A stretch of DNA of 64,000 nt from Phorcus lineatus. Taxonomy: Eukaryota; Mollusca; Gastropoda; Trochida; Trochidae. The notes beneath the pieces are model-generated. The model was given only the letters and a program-made list of their open reading frames with translations. It was not told where the DNA came from and searched no databases. A program made the position numbers and the translations under genes. The stretch covers positions 248,001 to 312,000 of the forward strand of contig OV121081.1 in NCBI GenBank assembly GCA_921293015.1, given 5' to 3'. This document shows, one piece after another, positions 23,330-37,600 of this stretch (the first letter of the stretch is position 1; each line of letters opens with the position of its first letter).

Positions 23330-25436
23330 CCGTCGGAGGTTCAGCTGGAGAGTCCCAGCCGACCTATCAACACCAATCACAGCCCATCAACAACTTCAAT
23401 CAAGTGCCCACATCAGTTTCTTCCACCAGTGATTTTTACTCAGCTCAACAAAATGAACCCTATTTCTTGTATAAACTTTCTCAATAAAGCCAATTGGCTC
23501 ACCCTCACATTCTACTTATTACAATGCAACTCCAGTTGTACATCCAACCTTAAACACAAAATTGAATTTCTTAAACGCAAAATTCGTTTGGCAAATTTTC
23601 CCAGAAACAGATAGAGTGACGGAATACGAAGACAAAAGCATTATAAATACATAGAAAATATCTGTCTTATAATTTCTGATATCAAATATTCCAACATGAT
23701 TAAATAAAACAGGGATTTGATTTTCCCTGCCTCTTTTGAGTCCTACGACAGTTGATAGATTATTTCGTGCAATATACGTGTTAAACGGCTGCACTTGATA
23801 TGAAATAACCAGTTTTCCTTATGTGCGACTCGCTTCGTTCGTACATAGGAAACTAACAACTTAACCAACATTGAATTTTAAGTTAGAAAATAAACAAAAT
23901 GAATGGGATCATAAACATGTGCAGCGGATTGCCATGGAGACGAAAGTCATGTTAATGTGACAAATGTTTGTAAGTACTTATCATCATAGAAGTTCTATTG
24001 GTTTTCACATGTTACAACAATCTTCCATACACCCAGTGTTTAGGTTCACTTCTAATTTAGACAATTCGATGCTTGCTTGGATTATATTCAATTTAAAGAA
24101 ACTTAAGGTTAAAGAGAAAGCGGAAAATCTAAAAGGTACATGTATTCACCATGCAAAGAAATAATGACTTCACTAGATAGGATATAAGAAGTTTAATATA
24201 AAAAAATGGATAGTACAATTTCTTTATCTTCAATTACATAATCGTCATCATAAAACACACATTGGTAGTTTCATATTCAAATTGCTGTTTGTCGATATAT
24301 GTATTCTGTTCTGAAGCCAACATCGTGTCAAGTGTGTTTTGATTCGTCCAAAATTTTATGTAAAACATCTATTTTTTGTTCACAGGCATGCACAAATACG
24401 ACATTTCAACGATTAACTTGGAGACCTTATTAAGAAGATTAAGTTAAGCAATGTACCAAAACTTCTAGGGTTGCCCCAAAACAAGCTGGCTTTGAGCAGA
24501 AAACGATACAAATGTTTTAATTTCACTGTTTACATCTTTCAACCTTCAGAAACTTGGTTCTTTCATATTTAATTAGCCCATTTTCTTTGACCTCTAACAT
24601 TGGTACCTTCAAAAACGTCAATATTAACATAAATTATGTAAAAGTGTTTTGGAAACCAAATATCCAAGTGAGTATGTAGTTTATGAGATAGGTAGAAGAT
24701 CACTGGTTTTAATACACTGGGGACGTTGGGGCACCCAAACAAGCCATTCACAATTACATGTTCATCTACCGGTCAAAGCTTTTACCCAATTTACATTTAC
24801 CAAAACAGATTCTTTGCGAGACACTACTTTTCATGTTAAGACGACTGTATCATAAGCAGTTCACTTATTGTATTGTTTTCAATTTCACAAACAAAACCCC
24901 AAAGTTTCACACACGAGGCAGAAGGTTCCCCGAAGGTGTCAGTTCTCAATATATCACCAACAAGGATCGTCTGGACACATTGATTTTGAAAGGCTAAAAT
25001 GTGACCGATACCTCAATCCAATCAAAATCACAATCAAGAAATTCAAATATGTGATTATTCATCGTGACCTGAAATCACACTATACTTCCTTTTTGGTGAC
25101 AAATTTGCAAGGCAAAAAAACTATCATTTAATGCGAAAGTTTAAAGTTATTTTACCATCCCTAGGGATCAATGGTATAACAACCTCAGCGCGTACAAATA
25201 CCGTTTTGTGTAATCGTAGTTATGTTCAACCACTTTCAAATAAAGTGCGAATATAAATATAAGTTGTTATTGGTTAGAAATTTTTCTGTTTAGTGTCTTC
25301 TGATAATAAATAAATTAACACAAGTTGATACAAGATAAAGATATCAGATGCTTTCCTTGGTTGTTTTGGGTTTTATATATCAACGGGTTTCATTTACTTT
25401 GTTCTAAGGTCTGATATTTGGATTGGTAAGGAAAGT
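23330..25436. other. Spacer downstream of the SLC15 gene
   Basis: No gene recognised. The 3' UTR of the minus-strand SLC15 transcript should occupy the right-hand part, but no convincing minus-strand polyadenylation signal was identified. A C-rich patch at 23330-23420 directly follows the RNase H fragment and may belong to the same retroelement. Confidence 0.45.
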
Positions 25437-25621
25437 CTAAGAAGAGTTTTGGTCATTGTTTTGACTTTCCTTCCGAGAAGCAGCCAACTTCTTGCTAGAT
25501 TTTGGGTGAGCGAGAAGTGCAATCACGATGTAGATAACAAGGTTAACTCCCAGAATTCCTGCATAGAGGAAGTACAGGTACTCTGCGTGGCTGGCGTTCA
25601 GTTCATCCGATAGCCATGGAT
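25437..25621 (-). CDS. SLC15A4-like: SLC15 exon 10 with stop
   Basis: The terminal coding exon follows ATTGCAG. It encodes PWLSDELNASHAEYLYFLYA, helix 12 (GILGVNLVIYIVIALLA) and a hydrophilic cytoplasmic tail rich in Lys, Ser and Asn, then a stop at 25437-25439. Tail length and the EYLYFLYAG block fit the family (DLYFFLLAG in human SLC15A4). Confidence 0.9.
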
Positions 25622-28600
25622 CTGCAATTCGTAAGATTAGTATTGTGTCTTCAGGCAGCATATCTTGTTCTTAAATTATAAAAAATTAACTCAAATTGAG
25701 CTAACAAAATCATCTAGGATTAGTGAACAAAGGACCAGTATATGGCAATACCGTCAGCGGTTGCGGCGTTGACAGCGCTTAGAATAGCAGCGCCGATATA
25801 GCCTCCAACTCCAAACAGGGCCAGCACGGTCCCTTGCATCAGACCCTGCATGCTGAACGGTACGTACGTGTACGAGAACTCCAATGCTGAAACAAACATG
25901 ATTTTCTTTAAAAGCGTTGATTTATAATAAGATATCAATACAATCTTCCAATGCATTTGTTAAATTTGAGTGTCATAGGATTTTGAACACGCGAACCTCG
26001 GAGACAAGGGAAGATGAAATCAAGAAGAAGACTGGAGACTGTTGTTTGTGGTCGACCATTTCTTTTATTTGGGCGTTGGTGGTTCATGTTACAAAGGTCA
26101 TCCCCGAGCCGGTGGTACATTCACAATGTGGAGTACACGACAGAGTCAAACCCCAAGATCCTGTCGTGGAGACTCTACTCCAAACTGTGTCCATGCTGGA
26201 CAGAATATATTGTCTATGGAGACTAAAGCGAGTCTGAATGAAATCTGCAGAGAGAGAACCTCTCCACCTGTTTAAGCAAATACATGTTATATCATAACAC
26301 CCGTCATATTTCTATGCAACTGGTTTTGCATGCCACATGATGGATGTTGAACAGAGGGAGCTGATTGTAGTAACAGCTTAAAATATGTTATGAGAGATTG
26401 AAAGGCCGAATGTATAAGGTGACTTGTTGACAATGCCTTACGGTCGAGTGATCAGGCGTTTGCATTTTACACATGGAGTACAGGTGACATACATACATGC
26501 GTATGCCATTTATGAAAGAATTTCTAATCGATATGAAACACCAAATTTGGAAGAAATTCGGAAGTGTGTTTACACTATGACAGGATTATATCATCGTGTT
26601 TTACCAAATAATAATGATATATTTAAACCTGGAATAAGTACAAAAACTTCGCTAATTCCCGTTAGAACAAGTTGTGGGATCTGAGTGAACACAGTGTAAC
26701 GTGACGACTTGAAGTCCTGCCCCCCGAGATGCTGGTACTGTCCCCCCGACGACTCCAGCTCTTGCTTCCGGAACACCTCGAGCACTCCGCTAGCGCTGAT
26801 GCCCAAGATTGCAACTAACATCCCGACACCTGGAAAGAATGGCCAATGCTGATCTTTCATCACAACGGCTTCATTTGGAGTATTGTTGTATGTTATAAAG
26901 TTTCTTGAGCTTAATTGTTTCGGGTCGAGAACCATTCGGGATTTGACCCTAAGGTTTCATTTGTTTACCAGTGGCATTATGATGATGTTGCTTTTTTGTA
27001 AACTGTCATTACTTACAAGGAACACCGAATATATGAAGAAGAAATATATTTAATTTATGTGCCACATGCTGTAATATACCTAAAGATACCGTTGAAAATT
27101 ATTAATAGAGGGAAAGGGTTAGAGTTAAAGGAAGGAGTGGTACCCATTCTCTTGAGGAGGGTGAAGGGTCTACCGATCTTCTCGAGGTAGGGATAGAGCA
27201 GTCGGTCGAACAGCGGGATGAGCACCAGTATGATGACGGTGTTGAAGATTCCTAGGGCCGCCACCGGTATCAGGAAGTCCTTCACTTTGACGTCTAGCCG
27301 CAGGGACTGCAGGTATGTGATGGAATTAGCCTGCAACAGATGTGACAGACAGATATAGTTCATTAAAGTCTCATCACATATAAACTATACATTTACATAA
27401 AACATTTTCTTCATAAGATATATATGTGCCACTTTAAAATAGTACATTTATATAAATATTTATCTCGACTTGAACAGCAATGTCGGCAATTCATTGGCCA
27501 AAAGCGGTCACGTGCCATAGGTATATTTTTCTATGTTAAACTGGGTCACGCGCGACCCTAGTAACAGAGACGAGGTACTGCCAAGAGTTATCTCCCTTGT
27601 CCCACTGTTAGGTAAACAAAGGCGACGCTACGCTGGTTTGTTGAAACCTACCGTTATTAGCTTAGTGTATTTTCCACTAATCTAAGTCATTTCGCTTTTA
27701 TTTAATGGAACAAATAAGTTCATGTAAAAATGTAGTGTTCGTGCGAAAAAAACTTGACAAGTTACAAGACTTGCCATTGGCCTAAGTACCGGTTCACTTG
27801 CCCGTAGCGAGGTTCTCCATCAGTGAGCTGAAGATTGGAATTGTGAACTAGAAAACCAGTCTCTATACACATAGTAGTCGAGGTCATCGCCGACTTTGCA
27901 TTCATATCGAACATTCAAACCAACCTTAGGATTATGTTGTGATGTCTGCATGTTCTATGGGTCTGACACTTTCAAACTCAATCGCATCTTTCACGACGGT
28001 CCGCCATGACAGTCAGGAATCTACGGCGATTTTAGCGCAGCTCCAAATCGAACGTTTCCAAGGTGGAACGTATATATGAGGTCACGTGACCAAACAATCA
28101 AAACTTAAAAAGCCTCGCAATAATTGTTATATTTATTAAAGTTCGTTAGTCCGTAATTTCCGCTGCACGGTAATAGACTATACTTTTTGTGCTCTAAACG
28201 GTGATATAAAAATCATGTTTGTAAATTCATAAATAAAATTAAGAGTAACATTGACAAGATCAGCCGCCATTTTGACCCATCCAATCTATCAAGCCATATT
28301 CAATGCATAAAATAAGGGTCCTCGTTGAGAAATTTAGCTATAGCAGAGCGGAACTTCCCAGGTAGAGCGGCTCTTATGTAAGATTCCGTTCTGCGAACAG
28401 TTTTAAAAGTGTGATATCTTCTAAGTCTTCCAGTGTTACCAATTCGCCGGCTCCAATCGTTACTGTACTGGTATCGGATATTGTCAAATACTGCCGTTGT
28501 GGACGCCCATTGCACACAATCTGCGGTTATCAGGGACTCACAACTGTTCGTACTCAGTAGCCTGTTAACTCTGAAATTTCAGTTCTTGAAATGGGCTGAT

Positions 28601-31600
28601 GCACATTTCTTATCCCAGAGGAAGATGCGTTTAGTGATTCTCTGTTTATCCATATTTATGAATCTGCACCACTGTCTAAGCACCGCCTGGCTCTGATTGA
28701 TACGTACAGGGATCCATCCTAGCTCTTCTATAATCGCGTCAGTGGGAGTATAACGCCCAACACCCAGGTAGAAGCGTCCTGCCCTGTTCTGTATAGCGTT
28801 TATATAAGAATATTCTTTCTGACCCAAAATAGCAGCTCCATACGTTATGATTGGCAAGGCAAGGTTGTCATATAATTTGGTAAAAACATTAAAATTAACT
28901 CCTCCAATTCCTCTACATTTTGCCATCACCAGCCCCAATGCTCTACCAGCTGCCTGAGAGACTGCTTTTGCTGTTACTCTGTAGTCAAGGTGCTCGTCTA
29001 AAAGCAACCCCAGACATGTATATCTGTCTGTTACTTCTAATTCCAGGTTTCCAACAGTAAAACTTCCTCAGATCTGTGAACTGAGGGGTTACGAAAATGT
29101 ATGACTTTAGACTATTCTGCATTGATGTGCATATTGTTGCTATCACACCAAAAGTGGAGATTGTTGAGAAGGACTTGCAGGTCGATGCCACGAGGACAAT
29201 ATCGTCTGCATATAGTAACATGCAAACTAGCTCATCTTCAATCTCAATGCCTATGTTCAAACCCTTCAGAAGAATCGCAAGGTCCGGGGAAAGATCGGGT
29301 GAAAATGACCTCGAGTCCTTTAGCCTTCTTTTGTTGGCTAAAATGTTAGTTTTATCCACTACAGATCTACAAGTGGCAATCACAACACCAGATAGGTGAT
29401 CGTTGCGTGCTCGTTTTCTCACAGAATCTGACACTAGGACATCACGAAGCTTAAGACCATCCTTAATAAGTCCATTAACTTTTGACATCACATTTTCATT
29501 TTGACTATCAGGTAGATTTTTTATAACAATGTTTAGGTCACGACCCTCCCTGACCTGCGATGACGTCACAAAGTCACTGCATTGCTTCTTCAAAGTGTGA
29601 ACATCTTTTTTTACACAGTCAATCTCAACACGCACATTCTCTCTGACTTCAGAAAGACCAGCCTCAATTTTACGATCAATCACTTTGCCTAAATGTTCAG
29701 TGATCTTTTCTTCCATATTTGTTTCAAGTTTATCAATACGTGAAGACGTCAGACGACAGTTTAGTTATTTGATCAGAGTCACAATTACCTTGACGTTGAA
29801 TTTCTGAATCATCATTTTTCTTAGATTTCTTGTTCAGCAACTCACCAGGTTCACTTTCATCATTACGTTGTCAACGAAGGCTTAGGAAGAGTTTACCTCC
29901 AACCTGCCTATGTCCATAGTTTCGTTAAAGTTTGATATAAATCTGCTTGGTATAGCGGTTTACACTTACTCAGGCACTGCATCGGGTAAATACCTTCAAA
30001 AAGTCAATATGTGCGAGAGGTCTCAAATTTGGCGGCCAACCAATCTCACGCATGCGCATCATGCACATGAGTGTATCTGCTTCTGTAGAAACAAAAGAAT
30101 AGAGTGGAGCGTTTAATCTGTTGGTGTTGCCGAGTATTATATGTTGAGAAATCATCTCTTGAAAAACAACACAACCTAAATGCGGTCAAATTTAGAACAT
30201 CGGTTCGTTAAGTTGATAACGCAATTGTGCAATGATATTTCATGACTTTGTCTATGTTAAAGCTTACCTTAGCCCTTTTTAAAGACACTATTGCATGCCT
30301 TTAGAGTCAAATTGGCTTTTAAGGCATATGGGGGATAGAGGCACTCACTTTAGCTTTCGATAGATGCAAATGATTACTTATAATGCTTTATAACTGCTTT
30401 ATAACTGACCTGTAATGAACAATGAAATGGTTAAGACGGCCGAAATCTGCTTAGAGGTTTAAAAATCTACGATCAGCCGTGTATTAAAAGGATTTAATTT
30501 GAACTGTTGAAAACGTCAGAATTAGTCATGTGTGCAGCTTTTGAATTTACCTAAACCCTGAACTGAGAATAAAGAAGGAAATATTGTTTATCAATGTAAT
30601 TTTGTTACTTAGAGAGGAGACGTAACTCACAATTTTGAACATTACAAATTATTATCTGTATTCGCTTCATTTATAAGAATCAATAGAGCCAAAAAATGAG
30701 AAAATATAGGCTTTAATTCGACTTCTAGGAGACCTTTTATTCCCCTGTTTTGGATAACCGCCTAATGAGACTGGCGAACGCTTAGTCAAAATCATCGAAG
30801 CATGACTCGAAGCCACGCCCAATGTGTGACGTGCTAGTCGTCAGCTGAAAGTCCAGGCCTTTGGTTTTCTTTGTATTTTTAAGCTAATTCAACAGCAAAA
30901 TAAAGGCAACAGCATGACCCAAAGAATTCCTAAAAACGATAAGTAACTGCTTCATGATATCAACTTTCCTTCTCAGTCATCAAATACATTTTGATTGGAC
31001 TGTGACAATCATTGGACGCGGTTTTCGTGGGTGGGTTTATATCAAAAAGGTTTAGAACTTGAGAGATCCACCACTATGGGTTAACTCGTAGTGTTATATC
31101 GTGTATTTATCGATATGAAGTTCTAAATTGTTTAGAAAAAATGAAAGTTTTTGTAATAAACGGGAGACAACGCAAAATAAATTGTTTAATGTTTACTGTA
31201 GAAAAAATATTTTCTTTCACTTCACTTTCATGACAACTTAGTACTAAGTGGATGATTAGTTTGTTTTCAACAAACATATATCATATTGTTATCTAGTATA
31301 ACATCTCACACCGTGTGGCAATATATTTGTCTTTGGAGTTAACAATCAATGTTTAGCGTATTTGTATTCGTAACACCAAACCAGTTATTAGGAACTCTGT
31401 TATCCATACGATGTCTTTGTATGAACGAGTGCGCGCCAGTTATTGGACCGGATGTTCCGTTAGCGAGATAGCAGTCCTCATGGCTGCTGACTGTACTTAA
31501 CTGTCGTGTAATATTGAACCAGCATCAATACACGAATCTTCCGGAACGTAACAGTGTTTGTTATAATGCGTAAGTCATCACATATTTTGGCGACGAGGTA

Positions 31601-34600
31601 AAAAGCTGGATGTCTTAACGTTTTTATGGACATTTTGTGTGTGATTACGTCCGTCGTGTGTCACTCGCTTCCAAAAAAAAAAACATGGCGTCGTCTACCT
31701 CCGGGAAGATCGACGAATTCAATCCAGAGACAGACAGTTGGGAAATTTATTGTGAACGATTAGAGCTGTTCTTTACGGCTAGAGGTGTGGATGATGAAAA
31801 TGACAAGAAAAGGGCTATTCTACTTAGTGAAATGGGTAAGATAGCTTACACACTTCTCAGGAATTTGTGTGCTCCTACAAAACCTAAAGAAATGTCGTTT
31901 GCTGACATAGTGAAACTCATGTAAGATCATCAACATCCAACCCTGTCAGTGATAGTTGAGAGACTAAGATTTCATAAGAGGGATAGAAAATCTCAAGAAA
32001 GTGTTGCCGCGTATGCTTCCGAGTTGCGCAAATTGGCCAGTACATGTGACTTTGGTACTAATCTTGATGATTCACTTAGAGACAGACTAGTTTGCGGCGC
32101 TATTCAGAGAAGATTGTTAGGGGAGAAGGCGCTTGATTACAACAAGGCTTTCACATTAGCCCAGTCAATGGAATTGGCGGCAAAGAATGTAGAGGATATT
32201 AAAAGTGGTACGTCAGGCATTTCAACACCTACAGGGGGCAATATGCACAAGATGTCATCATCTCAACATACTCCAGGTGTCTACCGACCATGTGACAGAT
32301 GTGGTTTACGAAATCACAAATCTCCGGACTGTCATTTCCGCAATTCAAAGTGTTACAACTGTGGTAAGATTGGCCACATAGGGCAGGTGTGTCGCCAGTC
32401 ACAAAGCATAAGAGGCTCTCATCGTGGACGTGGCTCACATCGATCAAGAGGTCAAGGTCGAAGTAGGAGTCACCATAAACGTTCATCGACAAATAAGGTC
32501 ATTCCTGATGACAGCAGTGATGTTGAAAAGGAAAGTGAAGTGTATGACATTTACAAGATGGAGACCATCTCTACTCCTATAGTTGGGAGGAGAGAAAAGG
32601 AACCACCAATGTTTGTTAACTTATCACTTAATGGTCAGCCATTAAGCATGGAACTAGATACAGGTGCAACATTTTCAGTGATAAATGAGGACACTTATAA
32701 ATCGTTAGGGAAAGATCCACCCAAGCTTGGACCTCCTCATACCATGTTCCGCACTTATCTAGGTGAAAAGATACCCCTTCTTGGTTCCTGATCAGTGAAA
32801 GTGGGTTATGGCAAACAGACAATAGAACTGCCAGTTATCGTAGTGAAAGGGAAAAGAGCAAATCTGTTCGGCCGTGCCTGGCTGCGACAAGTTCATCTTG
32901 ACTGGGGAACAATCCTCAGAGTGGATTGTGATGATGTTCAGACCATTCTCAACTCTCATCCTGATGTCTTCAAGGAGGAACTTGGTGAACTGAAGGATAC
33001 CAAGGTGAACATTAACATATCTATTCCCTCACAACCACGTTTCTACAAACACCGGAATATGGCAAAGTTGAACATGAACTGGAACGATTGGAACGGCAAG
33101 GTGTCATCAAACCTGTACAGTACTCAGAGTGGGCTGCACCCATTGTACCAGTATTGAAGTCAGATCAGTCTTCTGTGCGCATAGAAACTCACCACAATAA
33201 ATACTCACAAGGGTCTCTACGAATACCAACGATTACCTTTTGGGGTGTCAGCAGCTCCTGCAATTTTCCAGCGGACAATGGAATGTCTACTCAGTGACTT
33301 ACCACATGTGTGTGTGTATCTTGATGATATTCTCGTCACAGGTGTTGACGACGCAGAACACAATAGGAATTTAAATGAAGTTCTTGATAGATTGCAGAGA
33401 TCAGGGTTACGTCTCAATGCAGCAAAGTGTCACATCAAGAAAGACTCGGTTACTTACCTGGGACACCGGATAGATGCATACGGACTGCATCCACTGGAGG
33501 AAAAAATCAACACTATTGTGTCTGCACCAGCTCCCCAGAATGTGACAGAGTTAAAGTCATTTCTTGGAATGGTACAGTACTACCAGAGGTTCCTGCCAAA
33601 TCTTTCCACAACATTAGCCCCACTTCATAGTCTATTGCAAAAGGACTCTCCATATGCATGGACCAAGAAACATGATACAGTATTTCAGAAGGTGAAATCT
33701 CACTTGTCCTCGTGTAAAGTCTTGACGCACTACACCCCGGTTCTTCCACTCAACTGATGCATCTCCTTATGGAGTTGGTGCGGTCTTGTCGCACATCGTG
33801 CCAGATGGTACTGAGAAACCTGTGGCGTTTGCGTCACGTACATTGTCTCCTGCAGAAAAGAACTATTCACAGCTTGACAAAGAAGCACTGGCCATAGTGT
33901 TTGGGATAAAGAAATTCCATCAGTATTTGTTCGGCAGGAAATTGCAGCTGTTGTCGGATCACAAACCTCTCATGGGTCTACTTGATGCAGAGAAAGGCAT
34001 CCCAGTGATGGCGTCAGCCAGACCTCAGAGATGGGCCTTGATGCTTGCGGCTTATGATTACAGTATTGTGTATAAACCAGGCTCCAAGTTAGCGAATGCT
34101 GATTGTTTGAGCAGATTGCCTCTGCAAACTCCAGTGTTTGTGCCGCCTGTTCCAGGAGACACAATAATGCTCCTTGAGAACATGGCTGAATTTCCAGTGA
34201 ATGTGAAACAAATTCAGATTTGGACAAGGAAGGATCCTTTGTTGTCTAGAGTGAAAAAATTAGTGGAATGTGGTTTTCCTGAAAACATGAAGCCAGATTC
34301 AGAGCTCAAGCCTTATGTTCAAAGGAAGCTTGAATTGAGTGTTCAAGATAGCGTGGTGCTCTGGGGCAACAGAGTAGTGGTTCCACCTCAGGGTAGGAAA
34401 CAGTGTGTACATGTGTTGCATGAAGCACACCCTGGAATAGCGAGGATGAAAGCTATTGCCCGAGGTCTTGTTTGGTGGCCATGCATAGATTCAGAGCTAG
34501 AGAACAAGGTCAAGACGTGTTCAGTATGTCAACAGAGTCGCTCCTCACCCTGCGAAGCCAAATTGCATCCGTGGGACTGGCCATCTAAGCCTTGGTCACG

Positions 34601-37600
34601 TCTGCACATTGATTATGCAGGTCCCTTACAAGGTAAAATGTTTCTCATCATTGTGGACTCCCACTCTAAGTGGATGGATGTGTTCCCTGTCAATAACGCA
34701 ACAACTAGCGCCACTCTTGAGTGTCTTCGGAGAACATTTTCAATCCATGGTATACCTGAGACAATCGTTTCAGACAACGGGACATGTTTCACAAACGATG
34801 AATTTGCCTTGTTCATCAAGAGGAATGGTATTCAGCACATCTGTACATCCCCTTACCACCCAGCCTCCAATGGACTGGCAGAGAGGAGTGTTCAGACATT
34901 CAAACAGGGATTTACGACACAAGGGTGTCAAGATTCTTGTTCAGGTATCGCAACACTCCACAGACCACAACAGGGTTATCTCCAGCGCAGTTACTATTTG
35001 GGAGACGTCCGCGTTCCAATCTGGACTTACTTCACCCAGACATTGGTTCTAAAGTCCAGCAGAAACAAGAGAAGCAGGCAAGCTATCACGATAGACATGC
35101 CAAGTCTCGACAGTTCACCATAGGTGATCTGGTTTACGTCAGAAACTTTCTTGGCAAGCCAAAATGGTTACCAGGCGAGATAATCCAATGTACAGGTTCT
35201 GTCTCTTACAAGGTCAGCTTGGCAAATGACAAGGTAGCTAAAAGACATGTAGATCACCTCATCAAGCGGTATGTGGACTCTGACTTGTCGGAACCTGATT
35301 CTCCTGAAAGGTCAGAAGAAAGTGATATGCAGAAATCCGCTATTACATTCTCACCAGAACTTCCAGAACAGAGTCCTCTACCAGTATTATCCACAGACAA
35401 ACCAACTTCTGGTGCCACATCACCTACATGTGACACTAGTCTGGAACTGTCTTCATCAGTTGAGTTAAGAAGATCTAATCGCGAACGCAGAGCTCCTGAT
35501 AGACTCAATCTGTAAACATACTGTAGAAATTGTTGAGTGTTTGTCCTTTCAGGATATTGAACTTGTGTTTTTTACATTGTGTTCATTTCAGAAACCAAGT
35601 GAATGAACATTAATTTGTGACTTTCAGTGTTATACTAACAGTTTGTTAGTGTTACATTGGAAGGTTTCCAGTGAACTCTTTAATTTGATCAGTATCTCAT
35701 TTTCAGGATGTTTGGCTGAGTAAGGTTGTTTATTAATCACTTTTGATGTTATTAACTAAAGGTGGAGGAATGTAGCGTATTTGTATTCGTAACACCAAAC
35801 CAGTTATAAGGAACTCTGTTATCCATACGATGTCTTTGTATGAACGAGTGCGCGCCAGTTATTGGACCGGATGTTCCGTTAGCGAGATAGCAGACCTCAT
35901 GGCTGCTGACTGTACTTAACTGTCATGTAATATTGAACCAGCATCAATACACGAATCCTCCGGAACGTAACAGTGTTTGTTATAATGCCCAAGACATCAC
36001 ACAATGACATGAAAACATACCTGGCCCAAGCGTTAGAAACATCCTATATAATCCCAAAGAATTTTGGTACCCGTTATTAACGATCTACTTTTTTAAATGT
36101 GTGTCATCGTTGGTAGAAGTGCATGAGCCAAATCTCCTTCTTTAATTTATTGGTTGAATATTTCTGCTACAAGATCATTGGTTCATAATGGCAGCACGGC
36201 GTGACAATAAACTAAGTAGCAGTCGAATGCCAAGAGTTAGGCAATTATGACAGGACATATATTCCGCTTGGCGGGTCCAAGGCGTGAAAATTCAAAAGGT
36301 ATAATTAGAGACCATACAATCAAGAATCGAAATTGAATACGATAGGATTACACAACGGCCACTTGTGTGTCATAAAAGAATAAAATTAGTTAAACCAGTC
36401 TGATTGTTGTGACAACATTTGGCAGACGTCGTAATTGATGTACACATGGGATAGTGCGCAAAGCATCGTATTAAAACACTGTCTTTCGCTTGGAACAATT
36501 AAAATAATCAAAGATATATTAAACATCAATTTATAAGAGTTTGGAGTTGTTTGGATGACTTTGAATATGTTTAAACAGTTGTTAAGACTGTGAGATTTCC
36601 TGTTGTTCTTTCATTAAGGAGGTTATACTTCCGCCGACTAGCACGTAACTCGACAGGACACGCTTCAGTGACCATTTCAGTTCTGTTCACTGGTGCTAAT
36701 TAGCTGGTGATTTGATAAGCCGTTTCAAAGTTGTTTATCGGCCGATTTAGAAAATTTAAATTCAAGTTACTGGCGAATCACGAAAGTTGCCATTGTCATT
36801 TCAGTCGATCTTTAACAGCTTTTTAAAAATAAGTATACGCATTGTTATTGAATTTAGATAGCGGCTGCCGTTTTCGCTCTTCTGGTTGTTAGCAAAATAT
36901 AAATATTTCCAGTATCGTTCTTAACTTCTTTAGAATCTACTGTATAACCTGAGTACGCACATATTTGTTAAATAAATTACAAGGTAGATTACCTGAGAAT
37001 GGATAGTTAGTAATATCGAGAGTTATGCATTATCTGTGCATTCGTTATACATACAAAATATTGGTGTGCACTTGTGCATTTAAGTTTATGAACATCAATT
37101 TAGCAGTCCTTTTACGTTATGTAAGTTAGTATATGGCAGCATGTAACAAGGCCAAACAACAACATTTCTTACGTAACTTTAATTCATCACAATCAACAAC
37201 CAATTACGATTTAAATAACAACAAAAGTGCAAGTTCTTTGTTAAACGTCTCCGACATCTTGATCCTCAAACACACATGGGGTCGATTATTTAGGAATCAA
37301 TCGTGACAGAATATACCGGGGCCAAGTTTATGAGTCACTGGATGGATCATTCATTAACAAGAGAGTCAGTAACGGGTGTGACCACCCTCTGCGTCGATGC
37401 ATGCCCTCAAACGTCTCCTCATTCACGTTGTCAAACGGCGGATGATTTTATTGGGAATGCGGTTCCACTCTTCCGTCAGGGCTTGCTCCAGTTGTTGTCT
37501 ACTCTGTGGAACTTGTTGTCGTCTTCTGATTTGTCTGTCCAGATGATCCCATATGTGTTCAATAGGATACATATCCGGTGAGTAGGTTGGCCATGGCAAC

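Noticed and set aside
26621..26640. Earlier GT donor directly after ISEVF in SLC15 exon 8
   Set aside because: Using it puts exon 9 out of phase or needs a different acceptor. The GTTTAA donor eight codons further on the LIP side keeps phase and gives the family-typical spacing to LEF.
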